Below, one piece after another: positions 8,677 to 15,049 of a DNA stretch of 19,284 nt. Origin of the DNA: Firmicutes bacterium CAG:194 (GTDB lineage: Bacteria > Bacillota > Clostridia > Lachnospirales > Lachnospiraceae). Within the stretch, counting starts at the first letter, position 1. Every line of letters starts with the position of its first letter. The position numbers and the translations under genes are program-made. Where the stretch lies: positions 15,048 to 34,331 of the forward strand of contig HF995246.1 in assembly GCA_000432915.1 (NCBI GenBank). The letters run 5' to 3'. The notes under the pieces are model-generated. The model made no database searches and had not been told where the DNA came from. It worked only from the letters and a program-made list of their open reading frames with translations.

Positions 8677-9230
8677 GTGCTTTCACCTATTTCCTTTAAT
8701 GTCTCGTCAATCAGGCCGTCGCTTACTGTTGTATCAATGTTAGCTGCCACAACCTTACCTGCCATTGCAGACGCGATCTGGATCATTTCCTTCTTCACAT
8801 CATCCGCTGCTTTCTTCTTTTCAAGCTCAGCTTCCGCATTTGCTCTTGCAATGATACGGGCTGCTTCTTCTTTTGCTTTTGCAACGATATCCGCTTCATT
8901 TGCCAGTGCTTTCTGTCTTGCTGCACTTAAGATCTCTTCCGCCTGCTTGTCAATGTCGCGGATGCGGTTTTCATAATCTTCCTTCAGTGCGATAGCATCT
9001 GCCTTTTCTGTCTGTGCTGTCTCAATATCATCCGCAATACGGCTTTGTCTGTCTGATAAGAACTTTCTGACCGGATTAAACAGGAAATGGGACAGAAACA
9101 GAAATAATGCAAAGATCGCAATGATCATCAGAAACGCATCATGCAAAAGCTGCCAGTCAAGATCAAATAATCTTGTCATACCTGCTTCGCTTTCTGCCAG
9201 TACGAAGGTCGTACTTAGTATCGTATTCAA
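8664..9230 (-). CDS. atpF: ATP synthase Fo subunit b
   Basis: The 188-residue b subunit is the dimeric peripheral stalk. A membrane helix lies at about residues 33-52 (AFLMIIAIFALFLFLSHFLF), followed by NPVRKFLSDRQSRI and a long charged helix rich in Ala, Glu and Lys to about residue 150. The start codon is TTG at 9230-9228, correctly placed 8 nt after AGGAGG. An ATG five bases upstream is closer to the ribosome site but reads only two codons (ATG GCT TGA), so it cannot start this gene. The first 17 residues before the membrane helix are longer than in some orthologues. The gene overlaps atpH. Confidence 0.94.
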   Translation of the reverse strand: MNTILSTTFVLAESEAGMTRLFDLDWQLLHDAFLMIIAIFALFLFLSHFLFNPVRKFLSDRQSRIADDIETAQTEKADAIALKEDYENRIRDIDKQAEEILSAARQKALANEADIVAKAKEEAARIIARANAEAELEKKKAADDVKKEMIQIASAMAGKVVAANIDTTVSDGLIDETLKEIGESTWLS

Positions 9231-9267
9231 GCCATTAGCCTCCTTTCATGATTTGTCCCGAAGGTCT

Positions 9268-9522
9268 TTATTTTGCTAACGGTTTTACGAATAATAACAG
9301 CATAGCAATAAGTAAGCCGTAAAGACCTGTTGTCTCGGCAACTGCCTGTCCAAGAAGCATGGTACCTGTAATATCGGATTTTGCGCCCGGATTTCTACCT
9401 ACAGCTGCTGCTGCGTGACCTGCTGCAATACCCTGACCTACACCAGGTCCGATACCGGCGATAACTGCCAGACCGGCACCGATTGCTGAACAGCCTAAGA
9501 TAAAGTTTGTGTTAAATTCCAT
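9268..9522 (-). CDS. atpE: ATP synthase Fo subunit c, Na+-type binding residues
   Basis: This 84-residue hairpin protein forms the rotor ring in the membrane. Helix 1 runs from about residue 7 to 40 (GAGLAVIAGIGPGVGQG), the polar loop is RNPGAKSD, and helix 2 runs from 52 to 79. The ion-binding Glu is E63. Q30, E63, T64, T65 and Y68 match, at a constant offset of two, the Na+ ligands Q32, E65, S66, T67 and Y70 known from Ilyobacter tartaricus, so Na+ coupling is likely. The start at 9522 has AAGGAGG 9 nt upstream; a longer in-frame extension to 9579 overlaps atpB and is unsupported. Confidence 0.97.
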   Translation of the reverse strand: MEFNTNFILGCSAIGAGLAVIAGIGPGVGQGIAAGHAAAAVGRNPGAKSDITGTMLLGQAVAETTGLYGLLIAMLLLFVKPLAK

Positions 9523-9559
9523 GTTTTGTTTCCTCCTTAATTGAAATGAATAACTTTCT

Positions 9560-10279
9560 TTAATTGTCCCCAATCGCATCCGCTACATATGTCATTGTCA
9601 ACATACAGAATACATATGTCTGGATTGCTCCTGAGAATAAATCAAAATAAACATGCAGCGCTGCCGGCCAGAAAACGGCAAACCATTTCAGCAGTCCATA
9701 AACCAGCGCCATCATGACAGTTCCGGAAAGCACGTTTGCGAACAAACGAAGTGACAAGGAAATCGGAACAGCCACATCACCAATGATATTGATTGGTGCC
9801 CAGAACGGCCACGGCTCACATAATCCTTTAATGACTCCGCTGACCTTCTGATACTTGAATTTGTTAAAATGAATGATTGCAAAAGTCATAACACCAAGCG
9901 GAAGCGTCACTCCATAATCCGCTGTCGGTGGCCGGAGCCCCAATAGTCCGGAAATATTGCTGATGAAAATAAAGATAAATATGGTTCCGATGTAATTGGC
10001 AAACTTTGATGCACTTTTGCCCATGGTACCTTTTACCATATTGTCCAGCATTTCCACAATGATCTCCACAACATTCTGGAAGCCTGTCGGCACATCACTT
10101 GCATGCTTCATTGCACGATTGGCACATAATGCAAAAATGCCAAGAATCAAAAATACAATGAGGACACATACATGTGTTGTTGTTATCCACACGGTATGAC
10201 CAAACCACTTATAGGAAAAGACGCCATGTACCATGAAATCTACTTCCTGATCTGCGGATAACAAAATACCCTGACCCAT
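9560..10279 (-). CDS. atpB: ATP synthase Fo subunit a
   Basis: The 239-residue subunit a provides the ion half-channels beside the c-ring. Five or six membrane segments are visible: residues about 33-53, 94-113, 121-137, 162-183, 186-206 and 210-235. The essential stator arginine is R178 in ISLSLRLFANVLSG, and the C-terminal helix contains AIQTYVFCMLTMTYV. The start at 10279 is preceded by AGGAGGTGAATGT, where AGGAGGTGA is also the end and stop codon of the upstream gene. It is followed after 37 bp by atpE. Confidence 0.96.
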   Translation of the reverse strand: MGQGILLSADQEVDFMVHGVFSYKWFGHTVWITTTHVCVLIVFLILGIFALCANRAMKHASDVPTGFQNVVEIIVEMLDNMVKGTMGKSASKFANYIGTIFIFIFISNISGLLGLRPPTADYGVTLPLGVMTFAIIHFNKFKYQKVSGVIKGLCEPWPFWAPINIIGDVAVPISLSLRLFANVLSGTVMMALVYGLLKWFAVFWPAALHVYFDLFSGAIQTYVFCMLTMTYVADAIGDN

Positions 10280-10283
10280 ACAT

Positions 10284-10682
10284 TCACCTCCTGAATAATT
10301 TATGAGTAAACGGCTGTAAATACGCCGCTACTTTCAAACCCATAATGCCTAAAAAGGCTACGACCGGATTTCCGATACCGGAAAGCCATAAAGCAAATAT
10401 CACCACAACGACGATCCCGTATCTGAGCAGATTATGCAGCTGCATCTTTTTCACCGCACCGCTTTCGCCCAAATCCAGTGCCATATTCAGCGACCACGCC
10501 ATATGGACCGCCATGCCCATGGCACATAAAATACCGGTGAGAAGACCGATACTGTAAAATAAACGGTCTTTTACAAAAATAAGACCAACTGCCTCACAGA
10601 CCACGCCATATAACAAAATACCGATCAGAAGATCCGGCAGTACATCACTTAAACCGTTTAACCAGTTTTTTAATTTCTGCAT
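10284..10682 (-). CDS. atpI: ATP synthase subunit I-like membrane protein
   Basis: This 132-residue integral membrane protein has four hydrophobic segments (residues about 15-36, 42-64, 86-102 and 105-122). Position between an AtpZ-like gene and atpB, plus size and topology, match the ATP-synt_I family, which assists c-ring assembly and possibly cation handling. Sequence conservation in this family is low, so the name rests mostly on context. Its last codons (AGG AGG TGA) form the ribosome binding site of atpB, so the two are tightly coupled. The ATG at 10682 has GGAG 6 nt upstream. Confidence 0.8.
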   Translation of the reverse strand: MQKLKNWLNGLSDVLPDLLIGILLYGVVCEAVGLIFVKDRLFYSIGLLTGILCAMGMAVHMAWSLNMALDLGESGAVKKMQLHNLLRYGIVVVVIFALWLSGIGNPVVAFLGIMGLKVAAYLQPFTHKLFRR

Positions 10683-10753
10683 GTTTGCTCCGTTTCTCCC
10701 TCAAACTGTTCTCTCTGCCGCACAGAAACCGCCTGCCCTGATGGCACTGTCAT

Positions 10754-11080
10754 TCAGCGGTCCCCGGAAGGATCGTCGTCCTGCGGCGTCCTGTCGGTCC
10801 TGTGCGCCTTTACATCGGCTCTGCGCTTCTTCCGCCCGGAATCATCCGCGGCCGTGCGCATCGCAAAAATATAAATATTCCGAAAACCGGCTAAGGCACC
10901 GACAAAAAACAGGATGACCGATAAAAATGAAGTGCCTAAAAGCTTGTCCAGATACATCCCCGCACCGCCGCAAAGCACGATCGGCACGAGCATATTGATG
11001 CCAAACTGTGTGATCATCGCCAGTGACCGGTATACGCTTCTGTCATATCCGTTTTTTTTCTGCTTTTTCGGATTTTTCAA
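10754..11080 (-). CDS. atpZ: AtpZ/AtpI-family (ATPase_gene1) small membrane protein
   Basis: This first gene of the atp operon encodes about 108 residues with two membrane helices: QFGINMLVPIVLCGGAGMYL and LSVILFFVGALAGFRNIYIF. The GGAGMYLDKLLGT turn between them is the family signature (ATPase_gene1/AtpZ). A polar, highly charged tail of about 30 residues follows, coded by DNA richer in GC than its neighbours. I prefer the TTG start at 11080 because GAGGTG lies 6 nt upstream. The in-frame ATG at 11092 has no spaced ribosome site and would begin only about 12 nt after the predicted transcript start. The role is accessory: c-ring assembly or ion supply in related bacteria. Confidence 0.8.
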   Translation of the reverse strand: MKNPKKQKKNGYDRSVYRSLAMITQFGINMLVPIVLCGGAGMYLDKLLGTSFLSVILFFVGALAGFRNIYIFAMRTAADDSGRKKRRADVKAHRTDRTPQDDDPSGDR

Positions 11081-11111
11081 TTCACACCTCATCCTGATCG
11101 AACTGCTTTAC

Positions 11112-11140
11112 ATTATACTCATTTTTTTTCGGACTGTCTA
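11112..11140 (-). promoter_or_regulatory. Promoter of the ATP synthase operon
   Basis: On the minus strand TAGACA (11140-11135) and a perfect TATAAT (11117-11112) are spaced by 17 nt, with an A8 run inside the spacer. Transcription would start near 11105, just before the first atp gene. Confidence 0.78.
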
Positions 11141-11241
11141 CCAAAATACCCATTTTAATTTTTTCTTTAGAGTTCTGTTTTCTTATTTTTTGTCATATCT
11201 GCGCACTGTATATTTTCCTCATTTTATTTTCTTTCTTCTCA

Positions 11242-11270
11242 TTGACTTTTTGTACTGCGCAGAGTACGAT
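11242..11270 (+). promoter_or_regulatory. Probable promoter of the DUF402 gene
   Basis: TTGACT (11242-11247) and TACGAT (11265-11270) are separated by 17 nt. A transcript from here would carry a leader of about 178 nt containing both structured repeat units before the ATG at 11455. The 11141-11241 stretch holds only AT-rich intergenic DNA with no gene that I can see. Confidence 0.55.
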
Positions 11271-11281
11271 TTGTGTAATTA

Positions 11282-11430
11282 ATGTCATGCATCGCAGATG
11301 CATGATGTAGCATCCGCCGTCGCCGAAGGCGATTTTGACCGGCGGATGTTCCCGAAATGTCATGCATCAAAGATGCATGATGCAGCCTCGCTCATCTGCG
11401 AAGCAGATTTTGCATGAGTGAGGTTCCTGT
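11282..11430 (+). repeat. Two tandem 75-nt structured units in the leader of the DUF402 gene
   Basis: Unit A begins at 11282 and unit B at 11357 (period 75). Each has hairpin 1, TCATGCATC-NNN-GATGCATGA (11285-11305; 11360-11380). Then comes YAGC and a composite hairpin 2: an 8-bp outer stem, an inner 5-bp stem closed by a GAA loop, a conserved TTTTG on the 3' side, and GTTCC after it. Outer stems are ATCCGCCG/CGGCGGAT (A) and CTCGCTCA/TGAGTGAG (B); inner stems are TCGCC/GGCGA and TCTGC/GCAGA. The helices differ in sequence but stay paired, which suggests selection on RNA or hairpin-DNA structure. I do not recognise a known riboswitch or RNA family. A REP-like palindromic repeat is the alternative. 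Confidence 0.75.
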
Positions 11431-11454
11431 CAGAGCCATATAAGGAGAACCTCT

Positions 11455-11934
11455 ATGAAAGAATTCTCTCTCTATCGTAAACGGATTATTCCGGATGAAT
11501 GTATTTTATTGAAAAATGACCATATTGTTTCCTTTGAGAACAACCGCCTGGTCACAACATGGTCGGCGCTCCATCCGAAAAAAGACCTGCACCACGGTAT
11601 TTCCTGTTATTTTCTGGAGCATGGTATCAAGGTCAGCAAATTCTATTATGAGGATGGCAGGCTGCTTTACTGGTACATTGATATTATCACGCACAGTTGG
11701 AATGAGGACAAATCCTCTCTGACGGTGATCGATCTTCTGGCTGATGTCCTGATCTATCCCGATGGTTTTGTAAAAGTTGTGGATCTGGACGAGCTTGCCG
11801 ACGCAGAGGAAGCGGGCATCATCACAAAGGATCAGCTTCTGAAATCCCTGCGCACGCTGGACAAGCTGCTTGGCATGATCTATTCCGGGGATTTTAAACG
11901 GATCCGGGATTATGTGGAGAGCTTTGAAGTTTAA
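11455..11934 (+). CDS. DUF402 domain protein
   Basis: This 159-residue soluble protein matches the pattern of the DUF402 family. It has 'YWYIDIITHSW' followed by 'LTVIDLLADVLIYPDGFVKVVDLDELADAEEAGIIT' (residues about 76-125), a beta-barrel with conserved acidic residues. Characterised Firmicutes members of this family are nucleoside tri-/diphosphatases that need a divalent cation; whether this protein has that activity is inference. The ATG is preceded by AAGGAG at 7 nt. It is the only plus-strand gene in the first 16 kb, lies divergent from the atp operon, and has an unusually long structured leader. It is followed by a large palindrome. Confidence 0.85.
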   Translation: MKEFSLYRKRIIPDECILLKNDHIVSFENNRLVTTWSALHPKKDLHHGISCYFLEHGIKVSKFYYEDGRLLYWYIDIITHSWNEDKSSLTVIDLLADVLIYPDGFVKVVDLDELADAEEAGIITKDQLLKSLRTLDKLLGMIYSGDFKRIRDYVESFEV

Positions 11935-11951
11935 TAGATTTAATTAAAGAT

Positions 11952-12135
11952 GTGTAAAACAGGGACAGCATATGAACGCAATCACGTTTGCCTACCCTGC
12001 GATTTCACTGTTTATTTACACGGGTTCTCCTGCCACAATAAGTGCGCCTGTGGCGAGAACCCGGTAAGAAACAGCGAAATCTCGGTCGGCTACACTATCG
12101 ATTGCTTATCCTAGGATGTTCCTGTTTATTTTCAC
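11952..12135. repeat. 184-bp imperfect palindrome between convergent genes (MITE-like or structured RNA)
   Basis: The whole intergenic space folds on itself in register. Paired blocks are ACAGGGACA/TGTTCCTGT (11959-11967, 12118-12126), GCAATC/GATTGC (11978-11983, 12100-12105), GATTTCACTGTTT/AAACAGCGAAATC (12001-12013, 12069-12081), CGGGTTCTC/GAGAACCCG (12021-12029, 12055-12063) and GCCACA/TGTGGC (12032-12037, 12049-12054). The ends are GTGTAAAA and TTTTCAC. It has no open reading frame of note. It could be a non-autonomous hairpin element (MITE) or a bidirectional terminator for the DUF402 and hydrolase genes. I cannot name a family. Confidence 0.75.
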
Positions 12136-12150
12136 ATTACTAACCCATTC

Positions 12151-13308
12151 CTAGTAGAAAATATGTCCCCCGATCTGCTGCCCGGTCAGCCCCGGGATCG
12201 GGGTACGGAAGAACAGACAGTTTCCGACCGGTGAAGCACCTGCCATGGCATCCTGCGCTGCCTGATAGCACGATTCATTTGCACCTCTGGCAAGCACCAG
12301 TGCAAAACGTCCGCTGCCGACAGGAGAAAACTGCTTCTTCTGCATGATAACCTCCAGCACTGTAGATGGGAATAACGGACTTCTGACACGGTTCAGGACA
12401 ACTGCGCCGACTGCCACCTTTCCGGTATAGCTTTCGCCGCCGGCCTCACACTCAATGATCGCCGCCATCAGATCCACATCACCGCTCGCAAACAGCACAT
12501 CCGACAGATCCCTGTTGACCATTGCCTGCGACTGCAGGGACATGGCAAGCTCTTCCTTATACTGCTCCTGCAGTGTTGCGATATCACTTTCCTTCTGCGC
12601 GATCTCCTGCTCGTAAGCCAGTGCTTCCTCTTCTTTTTCCGCGATCTGATCTAAATACTGGCGTACATTCTCACTTGTTTTTTTAACATCCTCATACAGT
12701 CCTGTTGTGCTGGCATTTGCTTCCTGCTGCAGCATTTCAAGCGTTTCCTTATCCTGTTTGAGTTCCTTTTCCTTTTTTGCGATCTTTACCTGCGTATCTG
12801 CATATTCCTGCAGCATTTTGCGGTCATACTGGTTGATCATCTCAATATAATCAGCCTTATTGAGCAGGTCCGAAAAGCTGGATGCAGAAAGAAAAACATC
12901 CAGATAAGAAGTGTTTCCCTCTTCATATAAAAACTGGATCCGCTGCTTCATTTCTTCATATCGTACCTTCTGCTGCTCTTTAGCATCTGCAATCGTTTCC
13001 TGCGCCTCGGTGATCGCATTTTGCTTCTTCTCGATGATCTCATCAATTTCCAGAAGCTTACTGTTAGCCTTCTGCAACTCTTCATTCAGATTATCCAGAT
13101 AGCTTTGCAGACTTGCCCGGTCTGTCTGCAGATCCTGAATACTGTCATTTGCTTTTTCCAGTCCGTTTTCCGCCTTCGCCTTATCCCGCTGTGCCTGCTC
13201 AAGCTGCTGCCCCGCCGTTGCATAGGTATACAAAGGACGCCCGATCAAACAACCGAGCGTCAATGTTGTAAATGCTATCCATTTTTTCCATTTCTTACAA
13301 AATGTCAT
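12151..13308 (-). CDS. Secreted coiled-coil cell wall hydrolase (PcsB-like N-terminus, SleB-type Hydrolase_2 C-terminus)
   Basis: About 385 residues from the ATG at 13308, which has AAGGG 9 nt upstream; an ATG nine bases earlier directly abuts that site and is less likely. The N-terminus KKWKKWIAFTTLTLGCLIG plus YTYATA is a signal peptide. Residues about 32-265 are long coiled coils (EQAQRDKAKAENGLEKAND and others) with a PcsB-type central segment 'IQFLYEEGNTSYLDVFLSASSFSDLLNK'. The C-terminal 120 residues match Hydrolase_2/SleB: MAAIIECEAGGESY (catalytic Glu), KVAVGAVVLNRV, QFSPVG, ALF-like NCLFFRTP. It should cleave peptidoglycan glycan strands outside the membrane. It is last in the sua5-rpiB-upp-deaminase cluster. 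Confidence 0.9.
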   Translation of the reverse strand: MTFCKKWKKWIAFTTLTLGCLIGRPLYTYATAGQQLEQAQRDKAKAENGLEKANDSIQDLQTDRASLQSYLDNLNEELQKANSKLLEIDEIIEKKQNAITEAQETIADAKEQQKVRYEEMKQRIQFLYEEGNTSYLDVFLSASSFSDLLNKADYIEMINQYDRKMLQEYADTQVKIAKKEKELKQDKETLEMLQQEANASTTGLYEDVKKTSENVRQYLDQIAEKEEEALAYEQEIAQKESDIATLQEQYKEELAMSLQSQAMVNRDLSDVLFASGDVDLMAAIIECEAGGESYTGKVAVGAVVLNRVRSPLFPSTVLEVIMQKKQFSPVGSGRFALVLARGANESCYQAAQDAMAGASPVGNCLFFRTPIPGLTGQQIGGHIFY

Positions 13309-13320
13309 CTGCCACATCCC

Positions 13321-13806
13321 TTACAGATCAAGTTCTATTTTTCTGCCGGTTCTTTCATACCGGTAATATTCCACGCCTGCTGCGTCAAACATCTTTTTCG
13401 ATGCGATATTCATCGGCGTTCCTTCGTATTTATCGCAGTCATACACAACCGTTCTGATTCCCGCCTGTATGATCGCTTTTGCACACTCATTACAAGGAAA
13501 CAGGGATACATACAGCTTTGTACCCTCCAGACTGCCACCACGGTAGTTGAGAATGGCATTCAGCTCGCTGTGTGTAACAAACGGATATTTTGTCTCAAGC
13601 GCGTCGCCTTCTCTGTCCCACGGAAAATCCTCATCGCTGCATCCATTCGGGAATCCGTTATATCCCATGGAAAGAATACGATTGTCTTTTCCGACAATGC
13701 AGGCTCCCACCTGTGTATTCGGATCCTTGGAACGCATTCCCGACAACACGGAAACGCCCATAAAATATTCATCCCATGAAATGTAATCTTTTCTCTTATG
13801 ATTCAT
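13321..13806 (-). CDS. dCMP deaminase (ComEB-like)
   Basis: The 161-residue zinc enzyme converts dCMP to dUMP for thymidylate synthesis. The zinc and proton-transfer motif is HSE (79-81) and the Cys pair is PCNEC (104-108). GACIVGKDNRILSMGYNGFPNGCSDEDFPW is the family's substrate-side segment and SELNAI follows the His. Length is normal for bacterial dCMP deaminases. It lies 91 bp behind upp and 12 bp before the cell wall hydrolase, so it probably belongs to a pyrimidine salvage transcript. GGATGGGATAAACT precedes the ATG. Confidence 0.93.
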   Translation of the reverse strand: MNHKRKDYISWDEYFMGVSVLSGMRSKDPNTQVGACIVGKDNRILSMGYNGFPNGCSDEDFPWDREGDALETKYPFVTHSELNAILNYRGGSLEGTKLYVSLFPCNECAKAIIQAGIRTVVYDCDKYEGTPMNIASKKMFDAAGVEYYRYERTGRKIELDL

Positions 13807-13897
13807 AGTTTATCCCATCCGTTTTCCTGACAGATCCACATATACAGCAGATAGTGATCCTTTTTTACCCTCGCATCGTTTATGACATGAATATCAC

Positions 13898-14527
13898 TTA
13901 CTTTGTTCCGAAAATTCTGTCTCCTGCGTCGCCAAGTCCCGGTACAATATAGCAATGATCATTTAACTTTTCATCAAGCGCACCAATGTAAATATCCACA
14001 TCCGGATGTGCTTCCTGCATTGCTTTTACCCCTTCCGGTGCTGCAATGATACACATAAAGTGGATGTTCTTACAGCCTTTATCCTTCAGCATCTGGATGG
14101 CTGCTACAGAAGAACCGCCTGTTGCCAGCATCGGATCGACTACAAAAACTTCTCTCTGTGCACAGTCTTCCGGAAGCTTGCAGTAATATTCTACCGGCTT
14201 TACCGTAACAGGATCACGATACAGACCGATATGTCCCACCTTTGCAGCAGGGATCATTTCCAGCATACCGTCTACCATGCCAAGTCCCGCACGCAGAATC
14301 GGTACAACAGCCAGCTTCTTACCCTTCAGTTCTTTTACAGTTGTCTTGCAGATCGGTGTCTCGATCTCCACATCTGCAAGCGGCAGATCTCTTGTTGCCT
14401 CATAGCACATCAGCATTGCGATCTCGCTGATATTCTGTCTGAAATCCTTTGTTCCTGTTTCCTTTTTACGGATAATACCGATCTTGTGCTGGATCAGCGG
14501 ATGATCCATAACAACAACTTTACTCAT
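13898..14527 (-). CDS. upp: Uracil phosphoribosyltransferase
   Basis: This 209-residue enzyme makes UMP from uracil and PRPP in pyrimidine salvage. The PRPP loop VVDPMLATGGS is at residues 129-139. The uracil-binding C-terminus YIVPGLGDAGDRIFGTK and the N-terminal HPLIQHKIGIIRKKETGTKDFR are both typical. The length equals the family standard. GGAGGATAAAAGT precedes the ATG. It lies between rpiB and the dCMP deaminase gene, consistent with pentose phosphate supply plus pyrimidine salvage. Confidence 0.97.
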   Translation of the reverse strand: MSKVVVMDHPLIQHKIGIIRKKETGTKDFRQNISEIAMLMCYEATRDLPLADVEIETPICKTTVKELKGKKLAVVPILRAGLGMVDGMLEMIPAAKVGHIGLYRDPVTVKPVEYYCKLPEDCAQREVFVVDPMLATGGSSVAAIQMLKDKGCKNIHFMCIIAAPEGVKAMQEAHPDVDIYIGALDEKLNDHCYIVPGLGDAGDRIFGTK

Positions 14528-14544
14528 ACTTTTATCCTCCTGTT

Positions 14545-14613
14545 TTGTAAATTCTTCATTTCATTTGTGCCTTTGCTTCAATTTACAATGTACTTCTCCA
14601 AAACGCAAGTACA
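14545..14613. other. Two inverted repeats between rpiB and upp
   Basis: TTGTAAATT/AATTTACAA (14545-14553, 14580-14588) and TGTACTT/AAGTACA (14589-14595, 14607-14613) occupy the 93-bp gap. Neither is followed by a U-tract on the minus strand, so they may be leader structure or operator rather than terminators. Confidence 0.4.
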
Positions 14614-14620
14614 CAGCCTA

Positions 14621-15049
14621 TTATGCCTCAATCTGATCAATTCTTCTCTGATGTCTTTCTTCTCCCGAAAATTCTGTTTCAAGGAAGGTATCGACGATGG
14701 AAAGTGCCAGATTCGGTCCTACGATCCCTGCTCCCATTGCCAGTACATTGGCATCGTTATGCAGTCTTGTCAACTTTGCGGAAAGTGTATCCGCACAGAG
14801 TGCAGCACGGATTCCCTTTACCTTATTGGCTGTGATGGAAATACCGATCCCCGTTGTACAGATCACGATTCCTTTCTCACATGTCCCATCCGCCACCGCG
14901 TTAGCCACTGCTTTCCCGTAAACCGGATAATCGCAGGAGCTTTTATCGTAGCAGCCTACATCCTTTACTTCATATCCTTTTTCTTTTAAATGTGCTATCA
15001 CAGCTTCCTTCAGATCAAATCCGCCATGATCACTGCCTATTGCTATCAT
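14621..15049 (-). CDS. rpiB: Ribose-5-phosphate isomerase B
   Basis: This 142-residue RpiB/LacA-family isomerase interconverts ribulose 5-phosphate and ribose 5-phosphate. MIAIGSDHGGFDLKE opens the protein. The catalytic Cys is C64 in IVICTTGIGISI. The phosphate-site segment is RLHNDANVLAMGAG with H97. The ATG at 15049 is chosen because AGGAGGAAACAG stands directly in front of it; a start seven codons earlier has no ribosome site. The start overlaps the sua5 stop by 20 bp, indicating translational coupling. Confidence 0.96.
   Translation of the reverse strand: MIAIGSDHGGFDLKEAVIAHLKEKGYEVKDVGCYDKSSCDYPVYGKAVANAVADGTCEKGIVICTTGIGISITANKVKGIRAALCADTLSAKLTRLHNDANVLAMGAGIVGPNLALSIVDTFLETEFSGEERHQRRIDQIEA

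Noticed and set aside
9523..9579. N-terminal extension of atpE
   Set aside because: It overlaps the end of atpB and replaces a start with a perfect ribosome site; c subunits do not carry such a basic extension.
13807..13897. Short minus-strand open frame between upp and the dCMP deaminase, ending ...QENGWDKL and overlapping the deaminase ATG
   Set aside because: It has no standard start codon with a ribosome site, and its frame runs into the end of upp. Probably chance.
14006..14989. Plus-strand open frame of 327 codons
   Set aside because: It is antisense to upp and rpiB, both unmistakable genes; its composition is Cys- and His-rich shadow sequence.
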